Assembly (NCBI GenBank): GCA_934589065.1
Contig: CAKTNN010000013.1
Coordinates: 1 to 57,786 of the forward strand
From: an uncultured Oscillospiraceae bacterium
Lineage (GTDB): Bacteria; Bacillota; Clostridia; Oscillospirales; Oscillospiraceae
Length of the DNA: 57,786 nt
Reading direction: 5' to 3'
Shown here: positions 37,760 to 46,676 of the stretch, in pieces
Layout of the letters: the number at the start of each line of letters is the position of its first letter
Numbering within the stretch: the first letter of the stretch is position 1
Position numbers and translations under genes: made by a program
The notes under the pieces: model-generated
Told to the model about the DNA's origin: nothing
The model's database searches: none
What the model saw: only the letters and a program-made list of their open reading frames with translations

Positions 37760-40483
37760 ATGGCTGAAAAGAAAAGCGGCACCCGCGCAGAACAGGCGGC
37801 TGCCGGTGCAAAAAAGAAACCTGCCGCCGGTAAGTCCGGCGGCAAATCTACCCCGCCCAAGAAAAAGAGCCCGGAAAAGGTGAAAAAGGGGAATTCGGAT
37901 TTTTCCGGCGGCCTTGCGCCCAATGTGCTCATTGCGGTGCTCAGCGCAGTGCTGTTTGCCCTGTTCCTCACCATCGCCATCAATCCCGATGGGGCGCTTT
38001 TGCGGGCAATGAAATCCGTGATTCTGGGCCTACTGGGCCAGGCCGGATTCTATTTTTCCATTCCCGCGCTGGTGTATCTGTTCTTCATCCAGACCTTCGG
38101 GCGGAAGCATAGCCCCACCATGCGCAGTATCTGCCTGCTGCTATTCGTGTTTTTCAGCGGCAGCATTTACCATCTGGTGGTGCAGACCCAGGGCATGGCC
38201 CAGGGCTTTGCCGTCATCGCCGACCTCTATACCGGCGGCCTGGCAGGCACCAGCGGCGGTGTGCTCTGCGGCGGCTTTGCCATGCTGCTGCGCTGGCTCT
38301 GCGGCAACGTGATTTCCTATGTGCTGCTGGCCCTGGCAGTGGTGCTCACCCTGTTGGGGTCTATGGAAATCACCATTCCCAGTATCATCCGGGCCATTGC
38401 CAACCGCCCCAGGGAGGAATACCCGGAAGAGGAAGAAGAGGATAGCTATATTGAGCCCGCTGCAGCGGTGGTCAATCACATTACCAATAAGCGCATCGAG
38501 CAGAAGCGCCGCCAGCGTCAGGCGGTGGAGCCTGCGCTGCCGGAAGAACCGGAGCCCCAGCCCCGGGCGGCTGCACCCAAGCAGCCCAAGGCTGCAAAGC
38601 CAGCTGCCCCCGCATCTCCTCAGTTAGAGGCGCGGCCTGATACCGGCACCCCTGCCAAGGCAGCGGACATGATGAATACCATCGGCCTGGATATCGATGC
38701 CCCCATTTACGGCAGACAGGAGCCGGTTTCTTTCGGTGTGCCTGTCCGGAAAGAGCCGGAGGAACTGGAGGAAGCGCCTATCCCCCAAAAAATGCCCGCC
38801 TTTGTAAGGGAGGAGCCGAAACCTGTAAAGCCTGCGCGGAAGGCTGCTGCCCCCAAGGAGCAGCCGGAGGCCGAGGAAAAGCCCGGCAAGGTCACCAGCA
38901 AGGAGGCCCAGGAGTCTGCCCGTCAGGTGGCCCAGGAAATTGCCCAGGGCCAGGCCGATGGGGAGAAGAGCGCCTATTGCTTCCCGCCCATTGATCTGCT
39001 GCGCCGCCCCGCCGGGGTCAGCGCCGACGGAACCGAGGAAATGCGGGAGAATTCCGCCCGCCTGAACGAAACCCTGGCAAGCTTCCACATCGATGCCCAT
39101 ATTATCAACGTCACCCGTGGCCCCAGCGTTACCCGGTACGAGGTGGAGCTGGATAAGGGTGTGCGGCTGAGCAAGCTCACCTCCTGTGCCGATGATATTG
39201 CACTGAGCCTGGGCGCTTCCGGTGTGCGCATTGCCGCCGTCCCCGGGAAAATCTCCATTGTGGGCATTGAGGTGCCCAACCGTACCGTCACCACCGTTTC
39301 CCTGCGGGAGGTCATCGATTCTCCGGAGTTTGCCCGTGCCAAGGGGAAGTCCTCCTTCTCCGTGGGCAAGGATATTGCAGGCAACTGCATTGTGGGCAAT
39401 ATCGCCAAAATGCCCCACATGCTCATTGCCGGTACTACCGGCTCCGGTAAATCCGTGTGCATGAATTCCATTATCATCAGCCTTCTCTACAAGGCTGGGC
39501 CCGAGGATGTCAAGCTCATCATGGTAGACCCCAAAATGGTAGAGCTGGGCATTTACAATGGCATTCCCCATTTGCTCATCCCCGTGGTCACCGACCCTAA
39601 GAAGGCGGCAGGCTCGCTGCAGTGGGCCGTGACGGAAATGCTCCGCCGGTATAAGCTGATGAGCGACGCCGGTGTGCGGGATCTGGAATCCTACAATAGC
39701 ATTATGGAGGCCGAGGAGGACGGGCAGAAGCTGCCCCAGGTGATCGTCATCATCGATGAGCTGGCAGATTTGATGCTGGTGGCTGCCAAAGAGGTGGAGG
39801 ATTCCATCTGCCGCATTGCCCAGATGGGCCGTGCTTCCGGTATGCACCTGATTATCGCCACCCAGCGGCCCTCTGCCGATGTGATTACCGGCCTGATGAA
39901 GGCCAATATTCCCTCCAGAATTGCCTTCTCCGTGGCCTCCGCCATGGAGTCCCGGATCATCTTGGATACCCAGGGCGCCGAAAAGCTGGTGGGCAAGGGC
40001 GATATGCTCTATGCCCCCATTGGCTGCGGCAAACCCCTGCGTGTCCAGGGCTGCTTTGTCACCGACGGAGAGGTGGAAGCCGTTGCCGGGTATGTGAAGG
40101 AGCACTATGTAGCCGACTACAACCAGCAGGTGCTGGAGGAGATCGAAAAGAAGGCCCAGCAGACCGGGAAGACCGGCAAGGCCGCCCAGGAAGTCGAACC
40201 CAACGAAGAGGAGCTGGAAGGGGACGAAATGCTCCCCGCTGCCGTGGATGTGATTCTGGAAACGGGACAGGCCTCTGTCTCCATGCTGCAAAGAAGACTG
40301 AAGCTTGGCTACGCCCGGGCCGCCCGGATTGTGGACGAGATGGAGGAAAAGGGCATCGTCGGCCCCTTCCAGGGCTCCAAGCCCCGGGCCATCCTCATAA
40401 CCAAAGAGGAGTGGGCCGCCCGGAATGGGCAAGGGCCCGAAGAGCCCCCCTTTGACCCGGAGGTTCCCGACGAGCTGCTGTGA
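37760..40483 (+). CDS. ftsK: DNA translocase FtsK/SpoIIIE
   Basis: 907 residues. Hexameric motor that moves chromosome DNA through the closing septum, and in sporulation into the forespore. The tail start is Lys-rich (KKKPAAGKSGGKSTPPKKK), then four to five membrane helices (about 55-210), a Pro/Glu/Ala linker (about 225-410), the alpha/beta motor with IAGTTGSGKSVCMNSI (about 555-570), VIVIIDELADLML and the IATQRPSADVITG motif, and a C-terminal winged-helix gamma domain (TGQASVSMLQRRLKLGYARA) that reads oriented octamers. Follows the UppP-like gene by nine bases. Whether it acts as FtsK, SpoIIIE or both cannot be told. Confidence 0.96.
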   Translation: MAEKKSGTRAEQAAAGAKKKPAAGKSGGKSTPPKKKSPEKVKKGNSDFSGGLAPNVLIAVLSAVLFALFLTIAINPDGALLRAMKSVILGLLGQAGFYFSIPALVYLFFIQTFGRKHSPTMRSICLLLFVFFSGSIYHLVVQTQGMAQGFAVIADLYTGGLAGTSGGVLCGGFAMLLRWLCGNVISYVLLALAVVLTLLGSMEITIPSIIRAIANRPREEYPEEEEEDSYIEPAAAVVNHITNKRIEQKRRQRQAVEPALPEEPEPQPRAAAPKQPKAAKPAAPASPQLEARPDTGTPAKAADMMNTIGLDIDAPIYGRQEPVSFGVPVRKEPEELEEAPIPQKMPAFVREEPKPVKPARKAAAPKEQPEAEEKPGKVTSKEAQESARQVAQEIAQGQADGEKSAYCFPPIDLLRRPAGVSADGTEEMRENSARLNETLASFHIDAHIINVTRGPSVTRYEVELDKGVRLSKLTSCADDIALSLGASGVRIAAVPGKISIVGIEVPNRTVTTVSLREVIDSPEFARAKGKSSFSVGKDIAGNCIVGNIAKMPHMLIAGTTGSGKSVCMNSIIISLLYKAGPEDVKLIMVDPKMVELGIYNGIPHLLIPVVTDPKKAAGSLQWAVTEMLRRYKLMSDAGVRDLESYNSIMEAEEDGQKLPQVIVIIDELADLMLVAAKEVEDSICRIAQMGRASGMHLIIATQRPSADVITGLMKANIPSRIAFSVASAMESRIILDTQGAEKLVGKGDMLYAPIGCGKPLRVQGCFVTDGEVEAVAGYVKEHYVADYNQQVLEEIEKKAQQTGKTGKAAQEVEPNEEELEGDEMLPAAVDVILETGQASVSMLQRRLKLGYARAARIVDEMEEKGIVGPFQGSKPRAILITKEEWAARNGQGPEEPPFDPEVPDELL

Positions 40484-40493
40484 TGCCCCGCGC

Positions 40494-40680
40494 CCTCTCC
40501 TCGTCATTGCGAACCAGCGCCGCAGCACCCCACGTCATTGCGAACCAGTGCCGCAGTATCTCCCGTCATTGCGAACCAGCGCGCACGCTGGTGTGGCAAT
40601 CTTCCCCCGTCAACCGGGGCAGCTGGTACAAAAGGATAACAGTCCCTCTTCCTATCGGGAGAGGGGCTTTGGCTTTTTCC
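40494..40680. repeat. Three B half-units and a weak terminator hairpin
   Basis: CGTCATTGCGAACCAG recurs at 40502, 40543 and 40565, the first two truncated in the loop, the third a full hairpin (to about 40603) followed by the CCCCGTCAACCGGGGCAG spacer. An imperfect stem GTCCCTCT / AGAGGGGC at about 40644-40671 before a T-rich stretch could end the ftsK transcript. Confidence 0.7.
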
Positions 40681-40710
40681 CGGTTCACACTGGATTTTTC
40701 CGAACAACTG

Positions 40711-40719
40711 TGCTATAAT
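40711..40719 (+). promoter_or_regulatory. Extended -10 promoter of the DUF4317 gene
   Basis: TGC-TATAAT (40711-40719), perfect extended -10; the -35 at about 40691 (TGGATT) is weak. Confidence 0.6.
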
Positions 40720-40754
40720 ACCCAGGCATTTTGATTGTAAAGCGAGGTAACACC

Positions 40755-41909
40755 ATGAACGATAAGGAAATCGGCGAGATTCGCCGCCATTTACGGCGGG
40801 ATCGCAGCAATATTACCGCCATTTACGGATGTTATGTAAATGACAATAAGGAAATCATCTCCGAGTTCCGCCAGAGCACCGGCATCATGCCGGAGAACGA
40901 GGCGGACAAGTATTTTGGCCTGCTAAAGCGAGTGCTCTCCGGCTCCATCGGCAAGAACCTCATCGATATCACCTTCAAAACCTCCCAGGTTGCCGGCTCT
41001 CCGGAGCACCAGATGCTCATGGATTTGCGGAAAACCGCCCTGAAAGATGACGAACTGCGGCTGAACTTCTATCAGAAGATCATCGACAATGTGGTCATTG
41101 AGGGAAATTATTTGATTCTCATTGGCTGTGACAGCTACGATGTTCCCTTTAAGGGGAAAGACGATATTTCCAGCCCCGATTCCTCCGAGGAAACCTATAC
41201 CTTCCTGGTGTGCGCCGTCTGCCCTGTGAAGCAGACCAAGGCAAACCTTCATTATGTGCCGGAAGAGAAGCTCTTCCACGATGGAGCAATGAATCAGCCC
41301 GTAAGCGCCCCGGCCCTGGGCTTCCTGTTCCCGGCTTTTGATAACCGGGCCACCAATATTTACAATGCCCTGTACTATACCCATGATGTGAAAACGGGTC
41401 AGGATGCCCTGATTGAGTCCCTCTTTCATACCCCCGTCCCCATGCCCGCCGCCGAGCAGAAGAAGTGCTTTGAGTCTCTTTTGACCGCGTCCCTGGGGGA
41501 GGAGTGCAGCCTGGACGTGGTGCAGACGGTACACGATCAGCTGTGCCAGCGCATTGAGCTCCACAAAGAGGCAAAAGTGCCGGAACCTTTGATGATTGCC
41601 AAGGCGGATGTTAAGGAAGCCCTGGCCTCCTGCGGCGTGTCCGAGGAGCACCTGGCAAAGTTCAGCGTGGACTATGACGAGGCTTTTGGCTTTGAGGCAG
41701 ACCTGCACCCCAAGAATATCATTGATAACAAGCACTTTGAAATCAAGACCCCGGATGTCTCCATCAAGGTAGACCCCGCCAGAGCCGATCTGATTGAAAC
41801 CCGGGTCATTGGCGGCGTGAAGTACATCATGATCTGCGCCGATGAAAATGTGGAAGTCAACGGTGTCAGCATCCACATCGAAGACGGAGAAAAGGCGACC
41901 GTAGGCTAA
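40755..41909 (+). CDS. DUF4317-domain protein
   Basis: 384 residues from ATG 40755, preceded by GAGGT. The start MNDKEIGEIRRHLRRDRSNI followed by GCYVNDNKEIISEFRQS is typical of DUF4317, a clostridial family of unknown function. Charged and soluble; no signal peptide or membrane helix. The C-terminus has an IDNKHFEIKTPDVSIKVDP segment and a compact beta-rich end (VIGGVKYIMICADENVEV). Single-gene unit between repeats. No role can be suggested. Confidence 0.88.
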   Translation: MNDKEIGEIRRHLRRDRSNITAIYGCYVNDNKEIISEFRQSTGIMPENEADKYFGLLKRVLSGSIGKNLIDITFKTSQVAGSPEHQMLMDLRKTALKDDELRLNFYQKIIDNVVIEGNYLILIGCDSYDVPFKGKDDISSPDSSEETYTFLVCAVCPVKQTKANLHYVPEEKLFHDGAMNQPVSAPALGFLFPAFDNRATNIYNALYYTHDVKTGQDALIESLFHTPVPMPAAEQKKCFESLLTASLGEECSLDVVQTVHDQLCQRIELHKEAKVPEPLMIAKADVKEALASCGVSEEHLAKFSVDYDEAFGFEADLHPKNIIDNKHFEIKTPDVSIKVDPARADLIETRVIGGVKYIMICADENVEVNGVSIHIEDGEKATVG

Positions 41910-41924
41910 ACGTGGAAGAATGCT

Positions 41925-42765
41925 CCCGGAGTAATGACCAACTGCGTCCCATACCTGCGATTCCCACGACAGTGACATCCTCACTGCCTCGGAATGACGG
42001 AAAAAGTGTTATTGCTTTCCCAGCACGCACGCCGGTGTGGTGATCGAAGGGAATGCCCTTTGGTGCAATCTTCTCCCGGTCAACCGAGGAAGTCCGTACA
42101 AAAGAAAAAAGTCCCTCCCCGTGGGGGGAGGGGTGGCACGGCGAAGCCGTGACGGGGTGAGGAGAAAACGCGCCGCGCCCCCTCTCCTCGTCATTGCGAA
42201 CCAGTCCTCAGACTGGTGTGGCAATCTTCTCTGGCAGTTGGTACAGAAGAAGATTCCCACGGCAGTGTGCGCACTGCCTCGGAATGACGGAAAAGGTGTC
42301 ATTGCGAACCAGTGACCGATGTCACTGGTGTGGCAATCTCGGGCGTGGTACAGCCCTGGTTGAACGGTACGCCTTCGGCTCCCTTGTGTAAAGGGAGCTG
42401 TCAGCCGCTAGGCTGACTGAGGGATTGCAAGTTCCTCCCCGTGTGGGGAGGGGTGGCACGGCGAAGCTGTGACCGGGTGAGGAGGAAACGCGCCGCGCCC
42501 CCTCTCCTCGTCATTGCGAACCAGTCCTCAGACTGGTGTGGCAATCTTCTCTGGCAGTTGGTACAGAAGAAGATTCCCACGGCAGTGTGCGCACTGCCTC
42601 GGAATGACGGAAAAGGTGTCATTGCGAACCAGTGACCGATGTCACTGGTGTGGCAATCTCGGACGTGGTATCCCCCGGAAGGTAAAGCGCTGTGCGCCCT
42701 TCGCGGAAGTTCAGGATATTGGAAACGCGCGGGTCGGTGCGGGCAACGGGGGAAAACCTTCAAGA
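41925..42765. repeat. Intergenic repeat cluster with a 320-bp-offset duplication
   Basis: No gene. B pieces at about 41955-42065, family C fragment 42108-42165, B pair 42189-42288, B 42297-42342, family C 42377-42485, then a second B pair and B. Positions 42165-42342 and 42485-42662 are identical, so a C+B+B unit was recently duplicated. A GGGCGTGGTACAG tail follows each last B. From 42670 to 42765 nothing is recognised. Confidence 0.85.
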
Positions 42766-42777
42766 ACAAAACCCAAA

Positions 42778-42810
42778 AAAGGGCTGCCTGATGTGCTCAG
42801 GCAGCCCTTT
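42778..42810 (-). terminator. Terminator of the cytidylate-kinase-like gene
   Basis: A 14-bp stem AAAGGGCTGCCTGA / TCAGGCAGCCCTTT with a 5-nt loop; on the minus strand it is followed by a T run (42775-42780). Confidence 0.88.
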
Positions 42811-42823
42811 AACAATGTACGCT

Positions 42824-43441
42824 TTACTTTTCCCTGGATTTCTCCACGGCGTCAATGATGATCCTGGCACTTTCCTCAATGCTGATGGTGCTGGTGCGCA
42901 GGCAGATATCGTAGTTCTGGCTCTGGCCCCAGGTGCGGCCTGTGTAGTGCTGATAGTTCACCCGGCGGCGCTTATCCTTTTCAGCCAGCCGGGCCTGGGG
43001 GGATTTTCCCTCCCGCTCACCGTAGAGCTCAACAATCCGCTTTGCCCGGAATTCTTCGTCGGCGGACAGATACACGTGCAGGGCATCCGGGCGATCCTTC
43101 AGGATGTAGTCCGCATTCCGGCCTACAATGACGCAGGGGCCCTTTTCCGCCAGATCCAGAATGACGTTGCACTGGGCATTCCACAGGTAGTCCGCAGTGG
43201 ACAGGCCGTTCATAATGCCGGGCACACCCTGGGGGGCAAAGGCGTAGGAGAATACGCTCCCGCTGGGGGAGTGCTCGCTGTGCTCTTCCACGAACTTGGG
43301 CGCAAAACCGGATTCCTTGGCAATATCTTCAACAAGCTTACCGTCATAGAAAGGAATCCCCAGCTTATCAGCCACCAGATGACCGACCGTTCGACCACCG
43401 GCACCAAATTCACGGCTGATGGTAATAATTTTCTTTTCCAT
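42824..43441 (-). CDS. Cytidylate-kinase-like family protein
   Basis: 205 residues. Start MEKKIITISREFGAGGRTVG carries the SREFGSGG-type phosphate loop of the cytidylate kinase-like (Cytidylate_kin2) family instead of the usual GxxGxGKS. Other landmarks are ADYILKDRPDALHVYLSADE, the lid RIVELYGERE and DKRRRVNYQHYTGRTWGQ, then the end NYDICLRTSTISIEESARII. These proteins are plausible nucleotide kinases of unknown substrate; a true Cmk would be longer in the CMP-binding insert. GGAGG lies upstream of the ATG at 43441. Single-gene unit. Confidence 0.88.
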   Translation of the reverse strand: MEKKIITISREFGAGGRTVGHLVADKLGIPFYDGKLVEDIAKESGFAPKFVEEHSEHSPSGSVFSYAFAPQGVPGIMNGLSTADYLWNAQCNVILDLAEKGPCVIVGRNADYILKDRPDALHVYLSADEEFRAKRIVELYGEREGKSPQARLAEKDKRRRVNYQHYTGRTWGQSQNYDICLRTSTISIEESARIIIDAVEKSREK

Positions 43442-43473
43442 AACATCGCCTCCATTTGCTTTTTGGTATCTAC

Positions 43474-43502
43474 ATTATAGTCAATTTGACGGGAAAAGTC
43501 AA
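43474..43502 (-). promoter_or_regulatory. Promoter of the cytidylate-kinase-like gene
   Basis: On the minus strand: TTGACT (43497-43502), 17 bp, perfect TATAAT (43474-43479). Confidence 0.8.
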
Positions 43503-43552
43503 TAAAAACCTTGCGCAGTTATGGCAAATTACAAAAGGTGCACAAAGAGAAG

Positions 43553-43578
43553 AAAATCCCTCCCCAGGTGGGGAGGGA
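43553..43578 (-). terminator. Terminator of gltX, sharing the family C hairpin
   Basis: Stem TCCCTCCCC / GGGGAGGGA (43557-43578), 4-nt loop, followed leftward by ATTTTC. The hairpin is the same as the core of family C, suggesting that part of C can serve as a terminator. Confidence 0.6.
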
Positions 43579-43594
43579 CCGTGGGGGGATAGCT

Positions 43595-45241
43595 TTATTT
43601 CAGCCCTTCCAGAGCCTTGCGGATCCGTGCCTGGGTGCGCTCCTTGCCCAGCAGCTGCATCACGGTGTAAAGGTCGGGGGAGTTTACCTTGCCGGTAACT
43701 GCCAGACGCAGGAAGGTGGATACGTCTGCAACCGTTCCGGGGAAGGCCTGGGGGTTAAGCTTGTAGGCCTTCATATCCGTGGTAAAGCCGATGGCTTCCG
43801 TGATGGCCTTTACCTTATTAAACCAGGCAGCGGAATCGTCGGCAATATCAAAGCTCTCCAGGAAGCGGTTCAGAACATCGGCAATCACGGCTTTGCCGAA
43901 TTTTTCGTCAAATACCGGCTCTTCCAGGTATTCGTCATAGAAGAAGCCCATATAGTCCTTGGCATCCTTCCAGGTAGCCAGATCCTTTCTCGGCTTCTTG
44001 CCTCCCCGTCCGATTGCCAGGATGGCCTTGGCGTAGGCGGGGTCGGCTTCCAGTTTTTCGGCAAAGTCGGGCTGGAATTCCCCGGCCCACTGGGTGAGCT
44101 GATTGTAGACGCTTTCCGCGTCCATCCGGGAAATGACGTTCTTGCTTACGTCAATGAGCTTTGCGTAGTCAAACAGAGAACCGGCAGGGTTCAGCTTCTT
44201 GGGGCTGAAGGGGAAATCCTCAATGGAAGCATCGGGGTTTGCCCGCCGCCAGTCTTCAAAGTTGGAGTTCAGCACCGTCATCAGGTATTCCCGCATGGCG
44301 GCAGTGGAGAAGCCCTCTGCCTTGTAGTAGGTCAGGGCCAGCTCCGGGTCTTTCCGCTTGGAAAGCTTCCGCTTGGAGGTGCCGTCCATTTTCATCAGGG
44401 GCCCGATGTGCACATACTTGGGCAGCTTAAAGCCCAGGGCCTGGAACAGCTGGATGTGGAAGGGCAGAGTGGAGAGCCACTCATCGCCCCGCACCACATG
44501 GGTGGTGCGCATCAGGTGATCGTCCACGGCGTGGGCAAAGTGATAGGTGGGAATGCCGTCGGATTTCAGCAGGACGTGGTCTACATTGTTTTCCGTAATG
44601 GTCAGCTTGCCCTTTACCAGATCGTCGAACTTAAACTGGCGGTCAACGGAGCCCTCGGAGCGGAAGCGCAGAACCCAGGGGTTTCCGGCATCCAGCTGTG
44701 CCCGGATTTCCTCCATGCTCCGGTCGCGCCACAGGGCGTAAGGGCCATAGTAGCCGGTGGTTTCCTTGTTGGCTTCCTGCTTTTCCCGCATGGCGGTGAG
44801 CTCTTCCTCGGTGCAGAAGCAGGGGTAGGCCTTGCCCTCGGAGACCAGCTTTTTGGCGTATACATGGTAAATATCCGCCCGTTGACGCTGCCGGTAAGGG
44901 CCGTAAGCGCCATTGTCTCCGTCGATGGTAGCGCCTTCGTCAAAATGGATGTTGTAGTGCTTCAGAGAGGAAATCAGAACCTCTACGGCCCCGGGAACCT
45001 CCCGCTTGGCATCGGTATCCTCTACCCGCAGGAAGAGCACGCCATTTGACCGGTGGGCCATCCGCTCGGAGATCATGCCCTGCACCAGGTTGCCCAGGTG
45101 GACAAAGCCCGTGGGGGAGGGGGCCATACGGGTTACAACCGCCCCTTCCGGAAGATTCCGGGGGGGAAAACGCTCTTCCAGCTCCTCCGGGGTGGTGGTC
45201 ACATCGGGGAATAGGAGTTCAGCCAGTGCTTGATAATCCAT
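43595..45241 (-). CDS. gltX: Glutamyl-tRNA synthetase
   Basis: 548 residues from the ATG at 45241 (GAGGT seven bases upstream); the frame extends to 45286 without a better start. Class I synthetase: HIGH-type APSPTGFVHLGNLVQGM (about 40-56), the GluRS pattern YHFAHAVDDHLMRTTHVVRG, EWLSTLPFHIQLF, and the KLSKR form of KMSKS (about 305). The C-terminal anticodon-binding part is helical, with ASIEDFPF and a final ERTQARIRKALEGLK. Length and sequence fit the clostridial ~550-residue type. It may be non-discriminating, but no GatCAB genes are in this window. Divergent from trpS. Confidence 0.95.
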   Translation of the reverse strand: MDYQALAELLFPDVTTTPEELEERFPPRNLPEGAVVTRMAPSPTGFVHLGNLVQGMISERMAHRSNGVLFLRVEDTDAKREVPGAVEVLISSLKHYNIHFDEGATIDGDNGAYGPYRQRQRADIYHVYAKKLVSEGKAYPCFCTEEELTAMREKQEANKETTGYYGPYALWRDRSMEEIRAQLDAGNPWVLRFRSEGSVDRQFKFDDLVKGKLTITENNVDHVLLKSDGIPTYHFAHAVDDHLMRTTHVVRGDEWLSTLPFHIQLFQALGFKLPKYVHIGPLMKMDGTSKRKLSKRKDPELALTYYKAEGFSTAAMREYLMTVLNSNFEDWRRANPDASIEDFPFSPKKLNPAGSLFDYAKLIDVSKNVISRMDAESVYNQLTQWAGEFQPDFAEKLEADPAYAKAILAIGRGGKKPRKDLATWKDAKDYMGFFYDEYLEEPVFDEKFGKAVIADVLNRFLESFDIADDSAAWFNKVKAITEAIGFTTDMKAYKLNPQAFPGTVADVSTFLRLAVTGKVNSPDLYTVMQLLGKERTQARIRKALEGLK

Positions 45242-45276
45242 AAAATCTACCTCTTCGTCAGAATTTTCTAGGGAGA

Positions 45277-45305
45277 AGTATATCATACCGGCGTGTAGAA
45301 ATCAA
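45277..45305 (-). promoter_or_regulatory. Promoter of gltX
   Basis: On the minus strand: TTGATT (45300-45305), 17 bp, TATACT (45277-45282) with TGA before it. Lies back to back with the trpS promoter, only about 10 bp apart. Confidence 0.75.
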
Positions 45306-45315
45306 GAAAATATCC

Positions 45316-45344
45316 TTGCGTAAAGGGCCGCAATATGGTAGAAT
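45316..45344 (+). promoter_or_regulatory. Promoter of trpS
   Basis: TTGCGT (45316-45321), 17 bp, TAGAAT (45339-45344), with TGG before the -10. No T-box is present in the short leader. Confidence 0.7.
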
Positions 45345-45422
45345 AGAAAATCATTTCCTGCAATCCCACAAAAGGGCGGTATTTCCCCCGCGGATGCAAA
45401 AAAGAAGAAGGAAGCGTTTACT

Positions 45423-46445
45423 ATGAGCGAAGCAACACAGGAAACTCCAAAGAAAAGAATGCTCTCCGGCATCAAGCCCTCCGGGGATCTGACCCTGGGC
45501 AGCTATCTGGGAGCAGTGAAGAACTGGGCCGAGCGGGCAGAGGAATATGACTGCTTTTACTTTATGGCTGACCTTCACGCCATCACCGTCCGGCAGAACC
45601 CGGCAGACCTGCGCCGCCGCACCCTGGAGCAGCTGGCCCAGTATATCGCCTGCGGCCTGGACCCCGAAAAGAATACCCTGTTCATCCAGAGCCATGTCCA
45701 CCAGCACGCGGAGCTGGGTTGGGTGCTGCAGTGCTACTCCATGTTCGGCGAGCTCAGCCGCATGACTCAGTTTAAGGATAAGTCCGCCAAGAATGCGGAT
45801 AATATCAATGGCGGCCTGTTCTCCTACCCTAGCCTGATGGCGGCGGATATCCTGCTGTACCAGCCGGATCTGGTTCCCGTGGGAGAGGATCAGAAGCAGC
45901 ACGTGGAGCTGTGCCACACCATTGCCCGCCGGTTCAATGGCGTTTACGGCGATGTGTTCAAGCTGCCGGAGCCCTTTGTGCCCAAGGTTGGCGCCCGGAT
46001 TATGAGCCTGACCAACCCCACCGCCAAGATGAGCAAGTCCGAAAATGACGATACGGGCCGCGTCCTGCTGATGGATACCCCCGAAACCATTATGCGCCAG
46101 TTTAAGCGGGCCATCACCGATTCCGATACCGAGAATTGCGTCCACTACGACAAGGAGCATAAGCCCGGTGTCTCCAACCTTATGACCATCTATTCCGCCG
46201 TGACGGGCAAGAGCTTTGCGGAAATCGAGACGGAGTTTGCATGTCAGGGCTACGGTGCATTTAAGCCCGCCGTGGGCGAGGCCGTGGTGGAAACCCTCCG
46301 TCCTATCCGGGAAGAGGCCACGAGGATCATGAAGGACAAGGCCTACCTGGAAAAGGTTTACAAGGACGGCGCCGAAAAGGCAGGCTATGTCGCCGAAAAG
46401 ACCCTGCGCAAGGTTTACAAGAAAGTCGGCTTTGTCGCAAAATAA
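45423..46445 (+). CDS. trpS: Tryptophanyl-tRNA synthetase
   Basis: 340 residues. Class I enzyme charging tRNA-Trp. Visible: RMLSGIKPSGDLTLGSYLGA (HIGH region), FMADLHAITV, the tryptophan-pocket DILLYQPDLVPVGEDQKQHV and KMSKSEND (about 203-210). The C-terminus is the helical anticodon-binding end. The ATG at 45423 lies in AAGGAAGCGTTTACTATG, a modest ribosome site. Monocistronic; its terminator is the split hairpin at 46451-46650. Confidence 0.97.
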   Translation: MSEATQETPKKRMLSGIKPSGDLTLGSYLGAVKNWAERAEEYDCFYFMADLHAITVRQNPADLRRRTLEQLAQYIACGLDPEKNTLFIQSHVHQHAELGWVLQCYSMFGELSRMTQFKDKSAKNADNINGGLFSYPSLMAADILLYQPDLVPVGEDQKQHVELCHTIARRFNGVYGDVFKLPEPFVPKVGARIMSLTNPTAKMSKSENDDTGRVLLMDTPETIMRQFKRAITDSDTENCVHYDKEHKPGVSNLMTIYSAVTGKSFAEIETEFACQGYGAFKPAVGEAVVETLRPIREEATRIMKDKAYLEKVYKDGAEKAGYVAEKTLRKVYKKVGFVAK

Positions 46446-46450
46446 ATTTC

Positions 46451-46650
46451 GGGGCTGTTAGAAAACAATTTGTCATTGCTTTCCCAGCGCGCACGCTGGT
46501 GTGGTGACCGAAGGGAATGCCCTTGGGTGCAATCCCCCGGATTTTCAAACAGCTTGGTAGTAGAACCAAGCTGTTGCCATTCAACCGGGGGGGCTGCGAA
46601 CCAGTGACGCCGGTCACTGGTTCGCAGCGACATACTTTTCTAACAGCCCC
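46451..46650. terminator. trpS/tmcAL bidirectional terminator split by a repeat insertion
   Basis: GGGGCTGTTAGAAAA at 46451-46465 and its exact complement at 46636-46650 form a 15-bp inverted repeat at the converging ends of trpS and tmcAL. The 170 bp between them is repeat matter: a GTCATTGCTTTCCCAGC-hairpin (46471-46503), a GGTGACCGAAGGGAATGCCC segment, an AACAGCTTGGT / ACCAAGCTGTT stem (about 46549-46574) and an inverted CCAGTGAC..GTCACTGG piece (about 46600-46620). The arms alone would be a normal terminator, so a repeat appears to have inserted into its loop. Confidence 0.7.
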
Positions 46651-46676
46651 GCTTTGCTTTCTTTTGGGCGGGGAGC

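Noticed and set aside
42824..43441. Canonical cytidylate kinase (cmk)
   Set aside because: The phosphate loop is SREFGAGG rather than GxxGxGKS, matching the cytidylate-kinase-like family whose substrate is unknown.
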